Shown here: positions 28,101 to 37,261 of the stretch, piece by piece
Layout of the letters: every line of letters starts with the position of its first letter
Position numbering within the stretch: position 1 is the first letter of the stretch
Assembly: GCF_965363235.1 (NCBI RefSeq)
Contig: NC_134842.1
Location: 7,467,112 to 7,531,111 of the forward strand
Source: Mytilus galloprovincialis
Taxonomy: Eukaryota; Mollusca; Bivalvia; Mytilida; Mytilidae
Reading direction: 5' to 3'
DNA: 64,000 bases
Notes under the pieces: model-generated
Database searches by the model: none
What the model saw: the letters and a program-made list of their open reading frames with translations, nothing else
What the model was told of the DNA's origin: nothing
Translations under genes and position numbers: made by a program

Positions 28101-29923
28101 GAAGAGAGCAGCTTCTCATCAGTGTCATAGATAGCGTTAGACAAAGTTTTGAACATCTCTTTAACCATGCAATCTAAGTAGTGTGTTTTTAACACACTAC
28201 TTAGATTGCATGTCTAAACAAAATACAACATTATTTTAATATTGATTGTTTTTATTGCAGCCACACCAGTGGAACGAAGTTATTCTTCGATATGATGGTG
28301 CCAGTTTCTCAGCTGCTCTTGGCAAAGTCTCAAAAACGATTTATGTGGAAGGTAAATCGACTTTTTTTTTTATTTTGAAGCATTTCCAAACATCGTCATT
28401 ATTTTATCCAAAAACAAAAAGATATATGTACTTAACTGCAACTGTTAAGTATTTAAAAAAAATTACAAAATATTTCTTAATTATAAAAGATTTGCTTGTG
28501 TATGTTTTTATCGTGATAACCTCTAAACATGTTTGTTAACCATTAACTAGTCGTCTCTGTCCCTTTTCAGGTGTAATACCTACAAAACATGCTGCTATAT
28601 CTATTGGTGGCTGTGATCAAGACGATGGATTTATTGGATACATGGATGATGTAAGCCAAACTATTTATCAATTATTTAACTCTAATTCGTTTGTGGATCT
28701 ACAAGTACCCAACTTTTGTGTCCGCCCAACATGAAAATTCTGTATATTTGTTAGACTCAGATCGACGTCCGGTCTCTAATCGACGTCCGTACCTCAAATC
28801 GACGTCCAAATTATTCACAAATTGACGTCCAATATTTTGATACTCTATTCCATAAAGATTTTTTCAACCCGAAATAGGTAACATGTATGCTAATATTTAT
28901 CTTGATAAAAGTTAGTCAAATTAATCTACATTGTAGTATGTCATTCCCATACATATCAATAATTGACATGCGTGTATGTGTAAGTGAATGAAAAGAAACC
29001 AAACGACATAAAGAGGGCACTGGCCAGTCTTTAACAATACACAAAATAAAGAAGTACAGCCAATTGTTTTGTGAGTATCATATTTTAAACTCTGTTTAAA
29101 CCTGGAGTGAAAAATATATAGAGAAGCTAAAAATTGGACGTCGATTACAGAAGCCTAAAATTGGCCGTCGATTAGAGAAGCATAACATTGGCCGTCGATT
29201 TGGAATGTTATTTTATTGTGACGTCAGATTTGGACGTCGATTTCAGGAACGGACGTCGATTAGAGACCGGACGTCGATCTGAGTCTTACATATATATGCA
29301 ATTCGTGCGTACCCGCCTTTTGGATGGCTCGCAAACTGTTGAATTTGTTCTGTTTTCATGTTCATTATAATAGTGGTCTTTGTTAATAACCCTTACAGTA
29401 AGCATGTTTGGTATTGATGCATTTGTTTAATATTGAACAGATATATCATCTTAAGGAGGGGTATTTGCAAAAAAATACCATTCGAGAGAATGTTCCCGAG
29501 CCGTAAGGCGAGAGAAATTTATTCTCAAAACTGGTATTTTTCGCAAATACCCCTCAAGAACATGCTATATCTGTTTAATTACACCGAATATTAACGTTCA
29601 AAAACGCATTGATGATCGTGACGTAACAAGCGTCAAGTCGGATATAGTATTTTTGGCAAATATCATGGCAAAGAGGGTAAAAAAGGCATATCCTTTTTGC
29701 ATATACCCCGTCGGCGTTAAAAAATGAACGATATTCATTTGATAATAGTAAACTGGTGAAAAATACACTGCCTATCAAAACCCAGGATTCTTGCATAAGG
29801 TGTAATTAATAACTATATATGTATTTGAGATATGGTCTTCATATAATTTTTGCATATTTTTTTCAGGTGATAATATACAACGGCTGCATACCAGAAGATG
29901 TAAGAGGTCTTGTGTTTGAATAA
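13037..29923 (+). CDS. Pif/BMSP-like secreted chitin-binding and laminin-G protein, nine exons
   Basis: I assembled this gene from GT-AG junctions whose phases all agree: 13037-13127, 18210-22679, 23334-23525, 24674-24868, 26063-26185, 27434-27813, 28261-28351, 28571-28650 and 29867-29923. The product is about 1892 residues: signal peptide (1-27 or so); a long disordered region (31-1520); three cysteine-rich modules of peritrophin/chitin-binding type 2 character (about 1521-1690); and a laminin-G-like domain (1691-1892). Secreted molluscan proteins with this tail (Pif, BMSP and relatives) bind chitin and help organise the shell matrix. Those proteins also carry VWA domains, and I see none here. 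Introns 1-5 are phase 1, the classic arrangement for shuffled extracellular modules. AATAAA signals lie at the stop (29919) and at 30106. The exon model is strong; a role in biomineralisation is inferred from architecture only. Confidence 0.82.
13385..13510 (+). repeat. Possible tRNA-derived SINE fragment
   Basis: 'ttgccaagtggtctaaggcg' at about 13387 is very close to the D-arm/A-box of tRNA-Leu or tRNA-Ser genes, and 'tgtgttcgacatcg' about 65 bases later is a weak B-box. The intervening stems do not fold as a good tRNA, so a decayed SINE head is more likely than a tRNA gene. Confidence 0.35.
15765..15835 (-). repeat. R3 interspersed repeat fragment
   Basis: 'tttatgaatttcgaacagcg' followed by 'atatactactgttgccttt' is the reverse complement of the R3 phrase at 16.99 and 41.78 kb. 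Confidence 0.6.
16835..16915 (-). repeat. R1 short interspersed repeat
   Basis: 'gagcgtcactaatgagtctt' and 'tagacgaaacacgcgt' are the reverse complement of the R1 core seen complete at 25.1, 33.3, 38.9 and 62.4 kb. Confidence 0.7.
16985..17130 (+). repeat. R3 interspersed repeat
   Basis: 'aaaggcaacagtagtatacc' and 'aaaccgagagaaacgcatca' match the copy at 41.78-41.90 kb. Confidence 0.65.
18035..18170 (-). repeat. R4 interspersed repeat copy
   Basis: 'accaggtttaatcgac', 'atatgacagttgttat' and 'cctcggagttcagtattttt' match other R4 copies. It ends about 40 bases before the acceptor of the giant exon, so it sits in the branch-point neighbourhood. Confidence 0.65.
18210..22679 (+). CDS. Exon 2 of the Pif-like gene: 4.47-kb disordered region
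   Basis: One uninterrupted frame of about 1490 codons between a 'ttatttcag' acceptor and a 'ctg|gtaagt' donor. Residues run from D31 to about 1520. The composition is Ser, Thr, Glu, Gln, Asn and Pro rich with many N-glycosylation sequons and almost no cysteine. It carries at least five proline runs (PPPPP or longer) at about residues 238, 342, 1062, 1113 and 1440; seven 8-residue repeats of the type TAEFDANE (532-587, bases 19712-19879); and three repeats of about 20 residues ending TTLTPDPVL (from 904). The last 400 residues are Lys/Arg rich. RRKR at 1284-1287 (bases 21968-21979) fits a furin-type site; Pif is known to be cut into two chains, though at its own site. I recognise no folded domain in this exon. 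Confidence 0.88.
22680..23333 (+). other. Intron 2 of the Pif-like gene
   Basis: Nothing besides splice sites was recognised in this 654-base intron. Confidence 0.6.
23334..23525 (+). CDS. Exon 3 of the Pif-like gene: chitin-binding type 2 module
   Basis: Frame continues in phase 1. About 64 residues with CDNC, then six cysteines in the peritrophin-A order: ...DFC-x6-C (PTNC)-x5-C (FIVC)...KEC...LAC...AQC, with aromatic FGLFW before the fifth. This is the pattern of CBM14, a small disulfide-held chitin-binding fold. This is the best conserved of the three modules. It ends 'caaatag|gtaca'. Confidence 0.83.
23640..23745 (+). repeat. R1 short interspersed repeat in intron 3
   Basis: Degenerate copy with 'aagactcatcagtgacgctcga'. 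The rest of intron 3 up to the tandem array shows nothing recognisable. Confidence 0.65.
24145..24694 (+). repeat. 110-bp tandem array (5 copies) carrying an acceptor site
   Basis: Five units of exactly 110 bases that I read as identical. Each holds a 'gattttttcag' pyrimidine tract, 'ttgatttatag' and then the first 21 bases of exon 4. The acceptor AG therefore occurs at 24233, 24343, 24453, 24563 and 24673; only the last is followed by the whole exon. Use of an earlier one runs in frame into a TAG at the next unit's acceptor. Identity between copies means a very recent expansion or an assembly effect. Confidence 0.95.
24674..24868 (+). CDS. Exon 4 of the Pif-like gene: second cysteine-rich module
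   Basis: Phase-1 exon of 65 codons: DPCRTKGVRSHPYIGKCRAY at the start, WTCRRRRSDARCCPNGYAY in the middle, then CVPNKDC and CKTNC-type cysteines. The DPC...YIGKCRAYWTC...CCPNG...C layout is that of the second chitin-binding-like repeat in Pif/BMSP-type shell proteins as I remember them. The very basic RRRR stretch is unusual. It ends 'cttaatg|gtatg'. Confidence 0.78.
25085..25265 (+). repeat. R1 short interspersed repeat in intron 4
   Basis: Near-complete copy: 'aactcatcatagatacaagg', 'cgccagacgcgagtttcgtc', 'gactcgtcagtgacgctcga' and 'agtacgaagttgaagtgca'. The remaining intron sequence 25270-26062 shows nothing recognisable. Confidence 0.8.
26063..26185 (+). CDS. Exon 5 of the Pif-like gene: third short cysteine-rich module
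   Basis: A 41-codon phase-1 exon giving VCPLRK..., GGMVRSCAPGTRF and MCACI. Four cysteines remain, so this is a half module. CAPGT.F...C.C is the motif that closes this type of repeat. It links the chitin-binding part to the LamG domain. It ends 'aatgttg|gtaac'. Confidence 0.72.
26583..26734. repeat. Foldback element, arms about 73 bp
   Basis: Left arm 26583-26655 pairs with 26659-26734 around 'gcgtagc'. Shared phrases are 'aacataaaaaat', 'ggtgcacactg' and 'tttttctgt'. The arms are imperfect, so not fresh. It lies in intron 5. Confidence 0.75.
26760..27043. mobile_element. 284-bp MITE with terminal inverted repeats
   Basis: Begins 'aaggtggtacccaacact' and ends with its near reverse complement 'agtgttaggtaccacctt'. 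It has no coding capacity, so it is a non-autonomous DNA transposon. It is inserted next to the foldback element in intron 5. No clear target-site duplication could be fixed because the flanks are A/T runs. Confidence 0.7.
27434..27813 (+). CDS. Exon 6 of the Pif-like gene: first half of the LamG domain
   Basis: Opens after 'catt gtag' and runs 127 codons. CKPAISLDFSG, then an FEDKSGQ stretch, GRGSLKLWRFSNVELGPEF, LRFKFYAHG and LLSNC follow the strand pattern of a laminin-G/concanavalin-like sandwich (LamG3 type). Such domains bind glycans or matrix partners in extracellular proteins. It ends in phase 0 at 'tacaag|gtac'. Confidence 0.75.
28166..28212. repeat. Perfect 22-bp palindrome in intron 6
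   Basis: 'catgcaatctaagtagtgtg' plus 'tt' is followed after three T by its exact reverse complement. It would form a tight hairpin in DNA or in the intron RNA. It starts 95 bases before the exon 7 acceptor. Confidence 0.85.
28261..28351 (+). CDS. Exon 7 of the Pif-like gene: LamG middle
   Basis: Phase 0 in, phase 1 out. It encodes HQWNEVILRYDGASFSAALG and the strand after it, the W..V.L.YDG core typical of LamG domains. Confidence 0.75.
28571..28650 (+). CDS. Exon 8 of the Pif-like gene: LamG late strands
   Basis: Phase 1 in, phase 0 out. It encodes ...AAISIGGCDQDDGFIGYMDD, the LamG signature G.C....GF.GYMDD, directly before a GTAAGC donor. Confidence 0.78.
28741..29300. mobile_element. 560-bp TIR element built of GACGTC sub-repeats
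   Basis: Terminal inverted repeats of about 80-95 bases: the left end 28741-28835 holds four 'tcgacgtcc'-like units ('agatcgacgtccgg', 'taatcgacgtccgt', 'aaatcgacgtcc', 'aattgacgtcc') and the right end repeats them inverted, with further units near 29140, 29165 and 29195. The bases ATTC flank both ends (28737-28740 and 29301-29304), a likely 4-bp target-site duplication. There is no coding capacity. It lies in intron 8 of the Pif-like gene. Superfamily not identified. Confidence 0.8.
29438..29573. repeat. Foldback repeat, arms about 43 bp
   Basis: 'cagatatatcatcttaagga' to 'aaaataccat' (29438-29481) is inversely repeated at 29531-29573, with 'aggggtatttgc' as the best matching core. It lies in intron 8. 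Confidence 0.7.
29867..29923 (+). CDS. Exon 9 of the Pif-like gene: C-terminus
   Basis: Eighteen codons and a stop, VIIYNGCIPEDVRGLVFE, in frame after 'tttttttcag'. With exon 8 this gives MDDVIIYNG.C, the usual end of a LamG domain, with the last disulfide cysteine. AATAAA overlaps the stop. Confidence 0.72.
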   Translation: MIIYNGCIPEDVRGLVFE

Positions 29924-32007
29924 AATATGAAAATCCTGACTGCGTGAAACTATTGTTCATTCAACATTGTCATATACATGTTCGTTGTTTATTATTATTC
30001 ATATTTTAGTATATTCATTGATATGCGTGTTATATTTACAATTATTGAGGTAAGGGAAATCGAGAAAACAGTTGACTGATGATTCGCACCAAAGATTTGC
30101 ACCACAATAAAGCTATTTCGATTGAATATAATAAGTAGCTGACCTTTTAAATTAGATATTTAATATTTTTTTTAAGAAATGTCATTGAGGACTCTTTGAT
30201 AGTCCTGGTTTCTGAACATGGGGCTATTAAGAGCTTGACAAAATGTATAAAGATTTTGCTATTGTTGAAGACCTGATAAAGATTTTTAGATCGTTTGCCA
30301 CCTTTACATATTGTACCCCGTATATCCTGAATTTATAAAAAAAAATATGAGTTTTCCTAATTACCGGTCAATTGTCTTCTCGAATGAACATTTTCTATAT
30401 TGTAATTTTACAAAATTCCATTATCATAATATTTGTTTATTGTTACATGAATATATATGTTTTGTCTTCAAATATCATTAAGCGCACTTGCAAGTCACAA
30501 GAGATAACTCATTAACTATAAGATAAAGTTCATTTATAGAAAAATATAGAGAAATCCTATATAAATGATTTAGACCCGCGAACCCCCTTAAAGGTGTGAT
30601 AAAGCTTTTGCAACCATGCTGATATCGATATCATCACGAGTGGTTGATACAGCACGCTTGCCATTGACTGTATTACACATACAATTTATTTGTATTTACT
30701 ACTAAGTATATAATAAATGGCGTTAAACACCACGAGAGAGCACATAATGCTATAAATGGCGTTAAACACCAACATTTAATTGATTTTGTAAGCGTCTTTT
30801 GTTATCCTCGAGGTTATAGTGTAGAAACGATTAGTTCATCTTACTTTTCATTCAAAACATTTGAAACGTGTAAACACACCATTCACTCGCGTTAGTTTTT
30901 CATCGTATCATCTTCACGTCTTTATCATGTACGCGCATATTTCGTAAAATGTCAACGCTGAACAGCCATACATAAACTAAGATTTTTATGGCACAAATGA
31001 AACGTGCCGTGTAAAGTTTTGTTGTTGGTTTTGTAATTTGTTTCCGGTTGTGTTCTAAGCATTTTATTGAAATAAAAATCCCTTTAAAGGTTTGAATATA
31101 TATATATATATATGTTCCTAAGAGTTTCAATTAAATCGTTTACCAGTTGGGTTTCTGTCATTGAATATGAGCAGTTGTGTAATAATAAGTCACACTGGTA
31201 AGGTTATATTAACTACTTCAGATTTACACAAAAATGTTAAGTCGTTTTATTTGGATGTTGAAAAATTCACCTTTGAGTTATTTAAATTTTAGTTACAAGT
31301 TGAACCAAGCAACACCTATACTACTTGTGTTTTTTTGTTTCCAATATATTTGATTAAATGAATACAATATATTTTTTTATTATTATTTTATTGTTTGATA
31401 TGTTTTATTTTATACTGTTTACGTTACTGGTGGAGAGGGTTTGGCCTGTGCATTCGTTGCATGCCTTCGGACAGCATACTGACAATATCGCAGAACCAAT
31501 CATTCAATTCAACTAATATCAAGTGTCAGATGCATAGAAATGACAAGAGGTGACGATTGCGCGAAGCAATGTATTCGGTCATATAAAAAAAAAAAAAAGT
31601 TTTATATTTATTTGACAAAGATAACAATAAACACTATCGCAGTATCTCTGTAGCAAATTGTCATCCAAAAGTTTCAATACATTTTTGAATCTTATAGGTT
31701 TTAGACGGGCGATGCATTTTCAGTTGAATGTCTCCTTGATCTTTCGCTTTTTAATTCAAACTATGTGATTTTAACAAACGGAGATGTTGTTTATATGTCT
31801 ATAAGTAAGAGGCACAACGACAGATTAGTCATAAGACATCACAAGGCCAATATAGTCTCCCACAAAAGACAGATGAGTTTTTTTAACTACCTAGTAAATT
31901 TAAAGTCGTTTTTGACAAAGTTACAAAATAAATACATGCACATTTAAAAATTGCAGGAAAGTAACGCTCTTATTATAGACATGTATTCAGTGATTGACCA
32001 TATAAAA
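29924..32007. other. 3' flank of the Pif-like gene and intergenic DNA
   Basis: A poly(A) signal AATAAA lies at 30106-30111. The phrase 'ataaatggcgttaaacacca' occurs twice (30713 and 30754). Bases 31425-31600, from 'gtggagagggtttggcctgt' to an A-rich run of about 14, could be a small retroposed sequence, but I cannot name it. No exon found. Confidence 0.45.
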
Positions 32008-32350
32008 AAGAAGATGTGGTATGATTGCCAATGAGACAACTATCCACAAGAGACCAAAATGACACAGAAATTAACAACTATAGGTCACCGTACGGCCTTC
32101 AACAATGAACAAAGCCCATACCGCATAGTCGGCTATAAAAGGCCCCGAAATGACAATGTAAATTAATTCAAACGAGAAAACTAACGGCCTAATCTATGTA
32201 CAAAAATTAAACGAAAAACAAATATGTAACACATAAAAAACGACAACCACTGAATGACAGGTTCCCGACTTGGGACAGGCACATAAATACAAAATGTGGC
32301 GGGGTTAAACATGTTGGCGGGATCACAACCCTCCCTAACCTGGGACAGTG
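32008..32350 (+). repeat. R2 interspersed repeat
   Basis: Starts 'gatgtggtatgattgccaat', continues through 'gacaactatccac', 'caccgtacggccttcaac', 'cataccgcatagtcggcta', 'cttgggacaggcac' and 'cggggttaaacatgtt'. Most of it recurs inverted at 51.27-51.46 and 37.26-37.45 kb. I know the family as abundant in mussels. Confidence 0.8.
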
Positions 32351-32400
32351 GTATAACAGTACAACATAAGAAATAACTATAAAAATCAGTTGAAAAAGGC

Positions 32401-32720
32401 TTACTTTTTTAAATTGTTATTTGGATGGAGAGTTGTCTCCTTGGCACTCGCACCACATCTCCCTATATCTATTAACTCATCAGAAGGATAAAAATACAAG
32501 TGGACGTCGATGGGTACATTACACTCTAGTACCGTCTGAGAGTACTCGTAATTATTGGCAGCTAGTCCAAAGCCTCTAACAACTAATAAAAAAACATGCA
32601 TCTAAGACTAAATTATTAATCCGTACACATCCAACATTCAATGGATTTAGCGTAAAGACGTCATAAACAGTCAAAGAAAAACATCATCTTGTGCAATGCC
32701 AAGATACATGTATCGATAGA
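32401..32720 (-). repeat. R2-associated repeat, inverse copy of 50.94-51.24 kb
   Basis: 'catgcatctaagactaaatt', 'taatccgtacacatccaaca' and 'tcttgtgcaatgccaagata' are the reverse complement of 50.94-51.09 kb. 'ggatggagagttgtctcctt' belongs to the R2 end. The two copies are in opposite orientation 18 kb apart. Confidence 0.75.
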
Positions 32721-33294
32721 TTGTAGATCCATAAAATGTGTATATGTGTGTAACATAAATAATATTTAGTTTGCTTTTAATTTACTGATAACAAAATCAA
32801 TATTTATACCAATAAAATCAATATTCAATGATCTTATTACAGTGTTGGATTGGTACATGTAACTTTTTTGAATAATTTTATTTGAAGGATCAAGTTTACC
32901 AGTGTTTTTTATCAAACAGATTCAAAGAATATATTTTACTGTGTCTTTTCTTGAATGAAGCAGAAAAAAACCATTAAAATTTTGCAGCAATAATATTTTA
33001 ATTTCAATATTTTCGACGAAAGCAACTACTTAGTTTATACAAAACAATAACTCTATCGTATGATCCTGAGTGTTTATGTATAATTGCTCGGTGAGCAGGT
33101 TATATTTGTATTTACTTGTTGGCACTTTGAACTATTCATTGGCTCGCATACACCTGTAAAATAAATTTATTGGAATTCTGTTAATAAAATGAATATGTTT
33201 GTTAGAAAAACAAACTATCATTTACATTGATATGGGATGCGACAACAAACGTATGGTTAGGAATGACGACGCATTAACAAGTCCAATTATGCAA
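32721..33294. other. AT-rich DNA, no gene seen
   Basis: No exon or repeat recognised. Confidence 0.5.
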
Positions 33295-33515
33295 ATAAAC
33301 TCATCGTACCAGGATTGAAATTTTGTATTTGAGTTAGACGCGCGTTCCGTCTACAAAGGACGCATTAGCGACGTTCGAATAATAAAAAAAAAAAACAACC
33401 GTTAAAAAGGACAAACAAAGTACGGAATTGAAGAGCATTGAGGACCTAAAATTCCTGAATGTTTTTTTCTAAATACAGCTAAGTTAATTTATGCCTGAGG
33501 TAGAAATATATATCG
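33295..33515 (+). repeat. R1 short interspersed repeat
   Basis: 'aactcatcgtaccaggattg', 'gttagacgcgcgttccgtct', 'gcgacgttcgaa', an A run, then 'gtacggaattgaagagcatt' and 'tatgcctgaggtag'. It directly abuts the PLE that follows. Confidence 0.8.
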
Positions 33516-33519
33516 TCCC

Positions 33520-35702
33520 CCGTCAATTATTAATTGGAATGAGTGTCGTAATATCATCCACGACTCACTCCATACTTACTGTATGAAATGGATAAAACGG
33601 GAAAAAGCTGACAAAAAATCTTTGGACTCTTTTTTTAATTCAGTAATGAAGATAGTTGATATACGTATTCAACATTTTAAAGAACATTTTACTATAAACA
33701 ATAACCACAATAAACCTATTTCTCGTATCAAATATAAACTAAAAGAACTAGCCAAGGAATTTGTTTTTGTCCCGGCAGATAAAGCTGCTAATAATATTAT
33801 TATTGTTTGACGTAAATTTTACATTGATGTTCTGAAAAAGGAAATCACCAATTCACCAACATTCCAACTGACTCAATTTTCAGAAAACGAAATCTGTAAC
33901 AAACATAAGTTTTTAGCCACCGCTTTACAAGCAGAGCCAAATACAATGAAAGTCCCAACTATATATTGGCTTCCGAAGCTACACAAAACCCCTTACAAAT
34001 ATAGATTTCTTTCGTCTTCAAGCCATTGTTCAACTACTAAATTGTCTATTCTTCTTACTAGCACACTTGGTACAATTAAAAACCTGATAATAAATTGTTC
34101 AAATAAGGCCTTCGAAAATAGTGGAATAAATTACTTTTGTGGAGTGTCAAAAACTCGTTGGAAGTACTTGATAAATTGCATGCTTATATTGGTGATTTTG
34201 AATCAGTTCATAGTTTTGATTTTTCTACCCGGTATACCACATTGCCTCACATTCTCATTAAGAAAAAATTCACACACCTAATTAAATGGGCATTCAAAAA
34301 ATCAGAATGTGAATATATATGTTCAAACTCTTTTAGGTCATTTTTTAGTAGCAATAAACAAAAAAAAACTATGTTAATTGGACATGCTTTGATACTATAT
34401 ATGCCCTTGAATTTTTACTGGATAACATTTTTGTTCGCTTTGGGGATTCAATAATGACGACTTCAGTATGTATATTAATGAAATTTATCCTGTTGAACTT
34501 ACTTTAAATAAAGCTAATACTAACAATGACCACTGCCCTTTTCTCGATCTTGATATCTATATCACTAATGGAAAGCTGAATACTAAAATTTATGATAAAA
34601 GGGATGATTTTTCATTTCCTATCGTTAATTATCCGTTTTTAGATGGTGACGTTCCCTTGTCACCATCTTACGGTGTTTATATATCTCAACTTGTAAGATT
34701 CGCTCGTGTATGTAACAATGTTTTAGATTTTAACGAGAGAAATTTATGTATTACCGAAAAATTATAACACCAGGGTTTTCGATATCACAAACTAGTCAAA
34801 ACATTTACTAAAGACATCATTCGTAAATATAGCTCAACATGCAGACTTCTAATACGTTCAGGTATTTCACATCCAATTTTTTATGGAAATATTCTTTATA
34901 AAGCACAAAGGTGTCAGTATTCACCTCAGAAACTTACAAAACCTTTGAATAGACTTATTAAGAAGGGATATAATTACGATACTGTTGTCAAGTCATTAAA
35001 GATTGCAGATTTTGGCGTTAATATTGAGTCACTGATAAGGTCTTTGCATCGGAACTAAACACATTATTTTTTTAAAAACAGTTGTTGGCATGACACGGGT
35101 TATGTTCTTCTCATATATGTTATGATGGTATGATACTAAACCCCTAACGGGAAGGATTGTGCCTGATGTTCATATGATGAAATCATAATCTTTCAGTCAG
35201 TTTAATTGAAGTCTGGAGCTGGCATGTCAGTTAACTGCTAGTAGTCTGTTGCTATTTATGTATTATTGTCATTTTGTTTATTTTCTTTGGTTACATCTTC
35301 TGACATCAGACTCGGATTTCTCTTGAACTGAATTTTAATGTGCGTATTTTTATGCGTTTACTTTGCTACATTGGTTAGAGGTATAGGGGGAGGGTTGAGA
35401 TCTCACAAACATGTTTAACCCCGCCGCATTTTTGCGCCTGTCCCAAGTCAGGAGCCTCTGGCCTTTGTTAGTCTTGTATTATTTTAATTTAGTTTCTTGT
35501 GTACAATTTGGAAATTAGTATGGCGTTCATTATCACTGGACTAGTATATATTTGTTTAGGGGCCAGCTAAAGGACGCCTCCGGGTGCGGGAATTTCTCGC
35601 TACATTGAAGACCTGTTGGTGACCCTCTGCGGTTGTTTTTATTTCGTCGGGTTGTTGTCTCGTTGACACATTCCCCATTTCCATTCTCAATTTTATATAT
35701 AT
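33520..35702 (+). mobile_element. Penelope-like element, family B, best copy
   Basis: Pieces of reverse transcriptase in order: KEFVFVPADKAANNIIIV (about 33755), PTIYWLPKLHKTPYK (about 33955), FDFSTRYTTLPH (about 34215), then YDKRDDFSFPIVNYPF (about 34595) and YGVYISQLVRFARVCNN (about 34670). PKLHK and VPADKA are hallmarks of the PLE class. The ORF ends near 35055 and a non-coding tail follows to 35702 that is shared with bases 335-982. I see no GIY-YIG endonuclease. The copy is broken in several places. The tail contains 'catgtttaaccccgccgcat', a phrase also found in R2. Confidence 0.87.
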
Positions 35703-36114
35703 TATTCAATGCACTAGATCATGGCTCTCTGTACGACGTGTTTGTGAAAATTCTACTCGGAAATGCAGAAAAAATAAAATAGAGAGTTTCGTTTCGTTTT
35801 ACGCTTTCCTGTGACTGTGGTAAATATGTCATATTTGTATAGTTCTTTCACCCTTTTCACTCTTTTGTTTGTCCCAGTGATCAACAAAAAAATAAAAAAA
35901 AAAAAAGATTAAACATCAGAGTGCGCAAATAAATAAATCCTAATATTCAACTTGATATATGAATTTTATACAAATAATCGTTATTTTTAAATTGTTAGTG
36001 CCTTGAGTTTCAATTAGTTCATATGTTTAAGTAAAAATGAAATTAAAATGCAAATTGTCTTTGCTTGAAAGTAGAACTGACAGTTTCATTTTCTTATTTA
36101 TACATTATTTGCTC
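35703..36114. other. Intergenic DNA between PLE and temptin-like gene
   Basis: No exon recognised. If the temptin-like gene has a third exon on the minus strand it would lie here; I could not find one. Confidence 0.45.
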
Positions 36115-36907
36115 CTATCTAGAACTATACTGACCAGGATGTCCTGTGGCTATCCCTTCAGGAGTTCCCCCTGGTGTCCATTTACAATCAGCATCACCAA
36201 GCTCAAATCCATTAGATTTACCATCCTGGTCAGAATCTTTCTGGCAGAATTCGGGAGTCCATACCTTCCCAGAAGAATTAAAATCCTGAAAATATAAACA
36301 TATATTTTATATGTCAAATATTTGAGAAATTTAAAAAAAAAAAAACAAACCAAATCTATGATTTAATTCTAAATTCATAAGCTTATTTAATTTAAAATCA
36401 AATTTTTGCTTGCTATCTAACAGCCAAAAGAGAAAGAATTTCTTTAAAAAATCGTATTAACTGTTTTCAGTAAAAATTACAAATAAGTGTCAAACGCAAG
36501 GAAGACAAATCGACTACAGAACTCAGAAATTATAGTGAAAAATACGGCAGTGCTATATTTGCAGCAATTTAAACTCGCATTTTGATTTTTTTTATATAAA
36601 TTCAATAGGATTCTCTCAATATTGCAAAAATTAAAATCACATTTTAGTCTCAAATGACAAAATCGCAATAATAAATGCACGTAAAAATTTCTGAATTTAC
36701 ACTAATGGTTATAAATTTAAATCTAACCAGTCCAAATTGATTGTTAAGTCCTCCTCCAGCTGCGACGTTATGTCCGACACCTCCCCATATTCCAGACTGA
36801 CCAGCGCAAGGATTTGGAACAGCATCTCCATTTGGTATTAGCATTTGAAACTTTTGATAACTCCAAACGATAGTAAATAACATAAACAAGGATATTTTTC
36901 TCAACAT
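36115..36907 (-). CDS. Temptin-like secreted protein, two exons
   Basis: Minus strand. Exon 1 is 36728-36907 and exon 2 36115-36285, joined in phase 0 (donor 'gactg|gttaga', acceptor 'ttttcag|gattt'), giving 116 residues. It has a signal peptide MLRKISLFMLFTIVWS, then YQKFQMLIPNG and NPC, then FCQKDSDQDGKSNGFELGD, CKW and ending TGHPGQYSSR. The order LIPNG...C...C.KDSD.DG..NG.ELGD..C.W..G...HPG is that of temptin, a water-borne attraction pheromone component of Aplysia of about the same length; relatives occur widely in molluscs. The DSDQDGKSNG loop resembles a calcium-binding loop. A TATA-like stretch lies at 36941-36955, about 35-45 bases before the ATG. An alternative donor, 'cctg|gtcagt', near the stop leaves open a further exon. 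Function in this species is inferred. Confidence 0.85.
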
Positions 36908-37261
36908 TTTGAATTTTACAAACTTATTATTTAAAGCCTCTTATATATATATAAAAAGAAGCAACACAAATTTATTTCCAGTATCACATACGGTCTAAAT
37001 GATAAAGTCCTTAAAAGTAGAATTTTATAAGATCTGTTGACCTTAAGCGTTATTTCAATAACCTTAGTTCTATGTTATCATTAAGTGACACAGTTTGACA
37101 CGAGCAGATGTCCTGATCATTGGTAAACTTATATAAGTATGACATTGTATAATATATATGGTCATCTTTTCTGATAAAGCACTTGGAAACTCGTATTTTC
37201 TTATCAGAACATTCATTCGAATATTTGATAGTCGTGAAGCATAGATTATGTTAAACTTTAT

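Noticed and set aside
36150-36353. Longer minus-strand reading of the temptin region starting at 36353
   Set aside because: It is in a different frame from the DSDQDGKSNG motif; the spliced model with exon 1 at 36728-36907 explains both parts.
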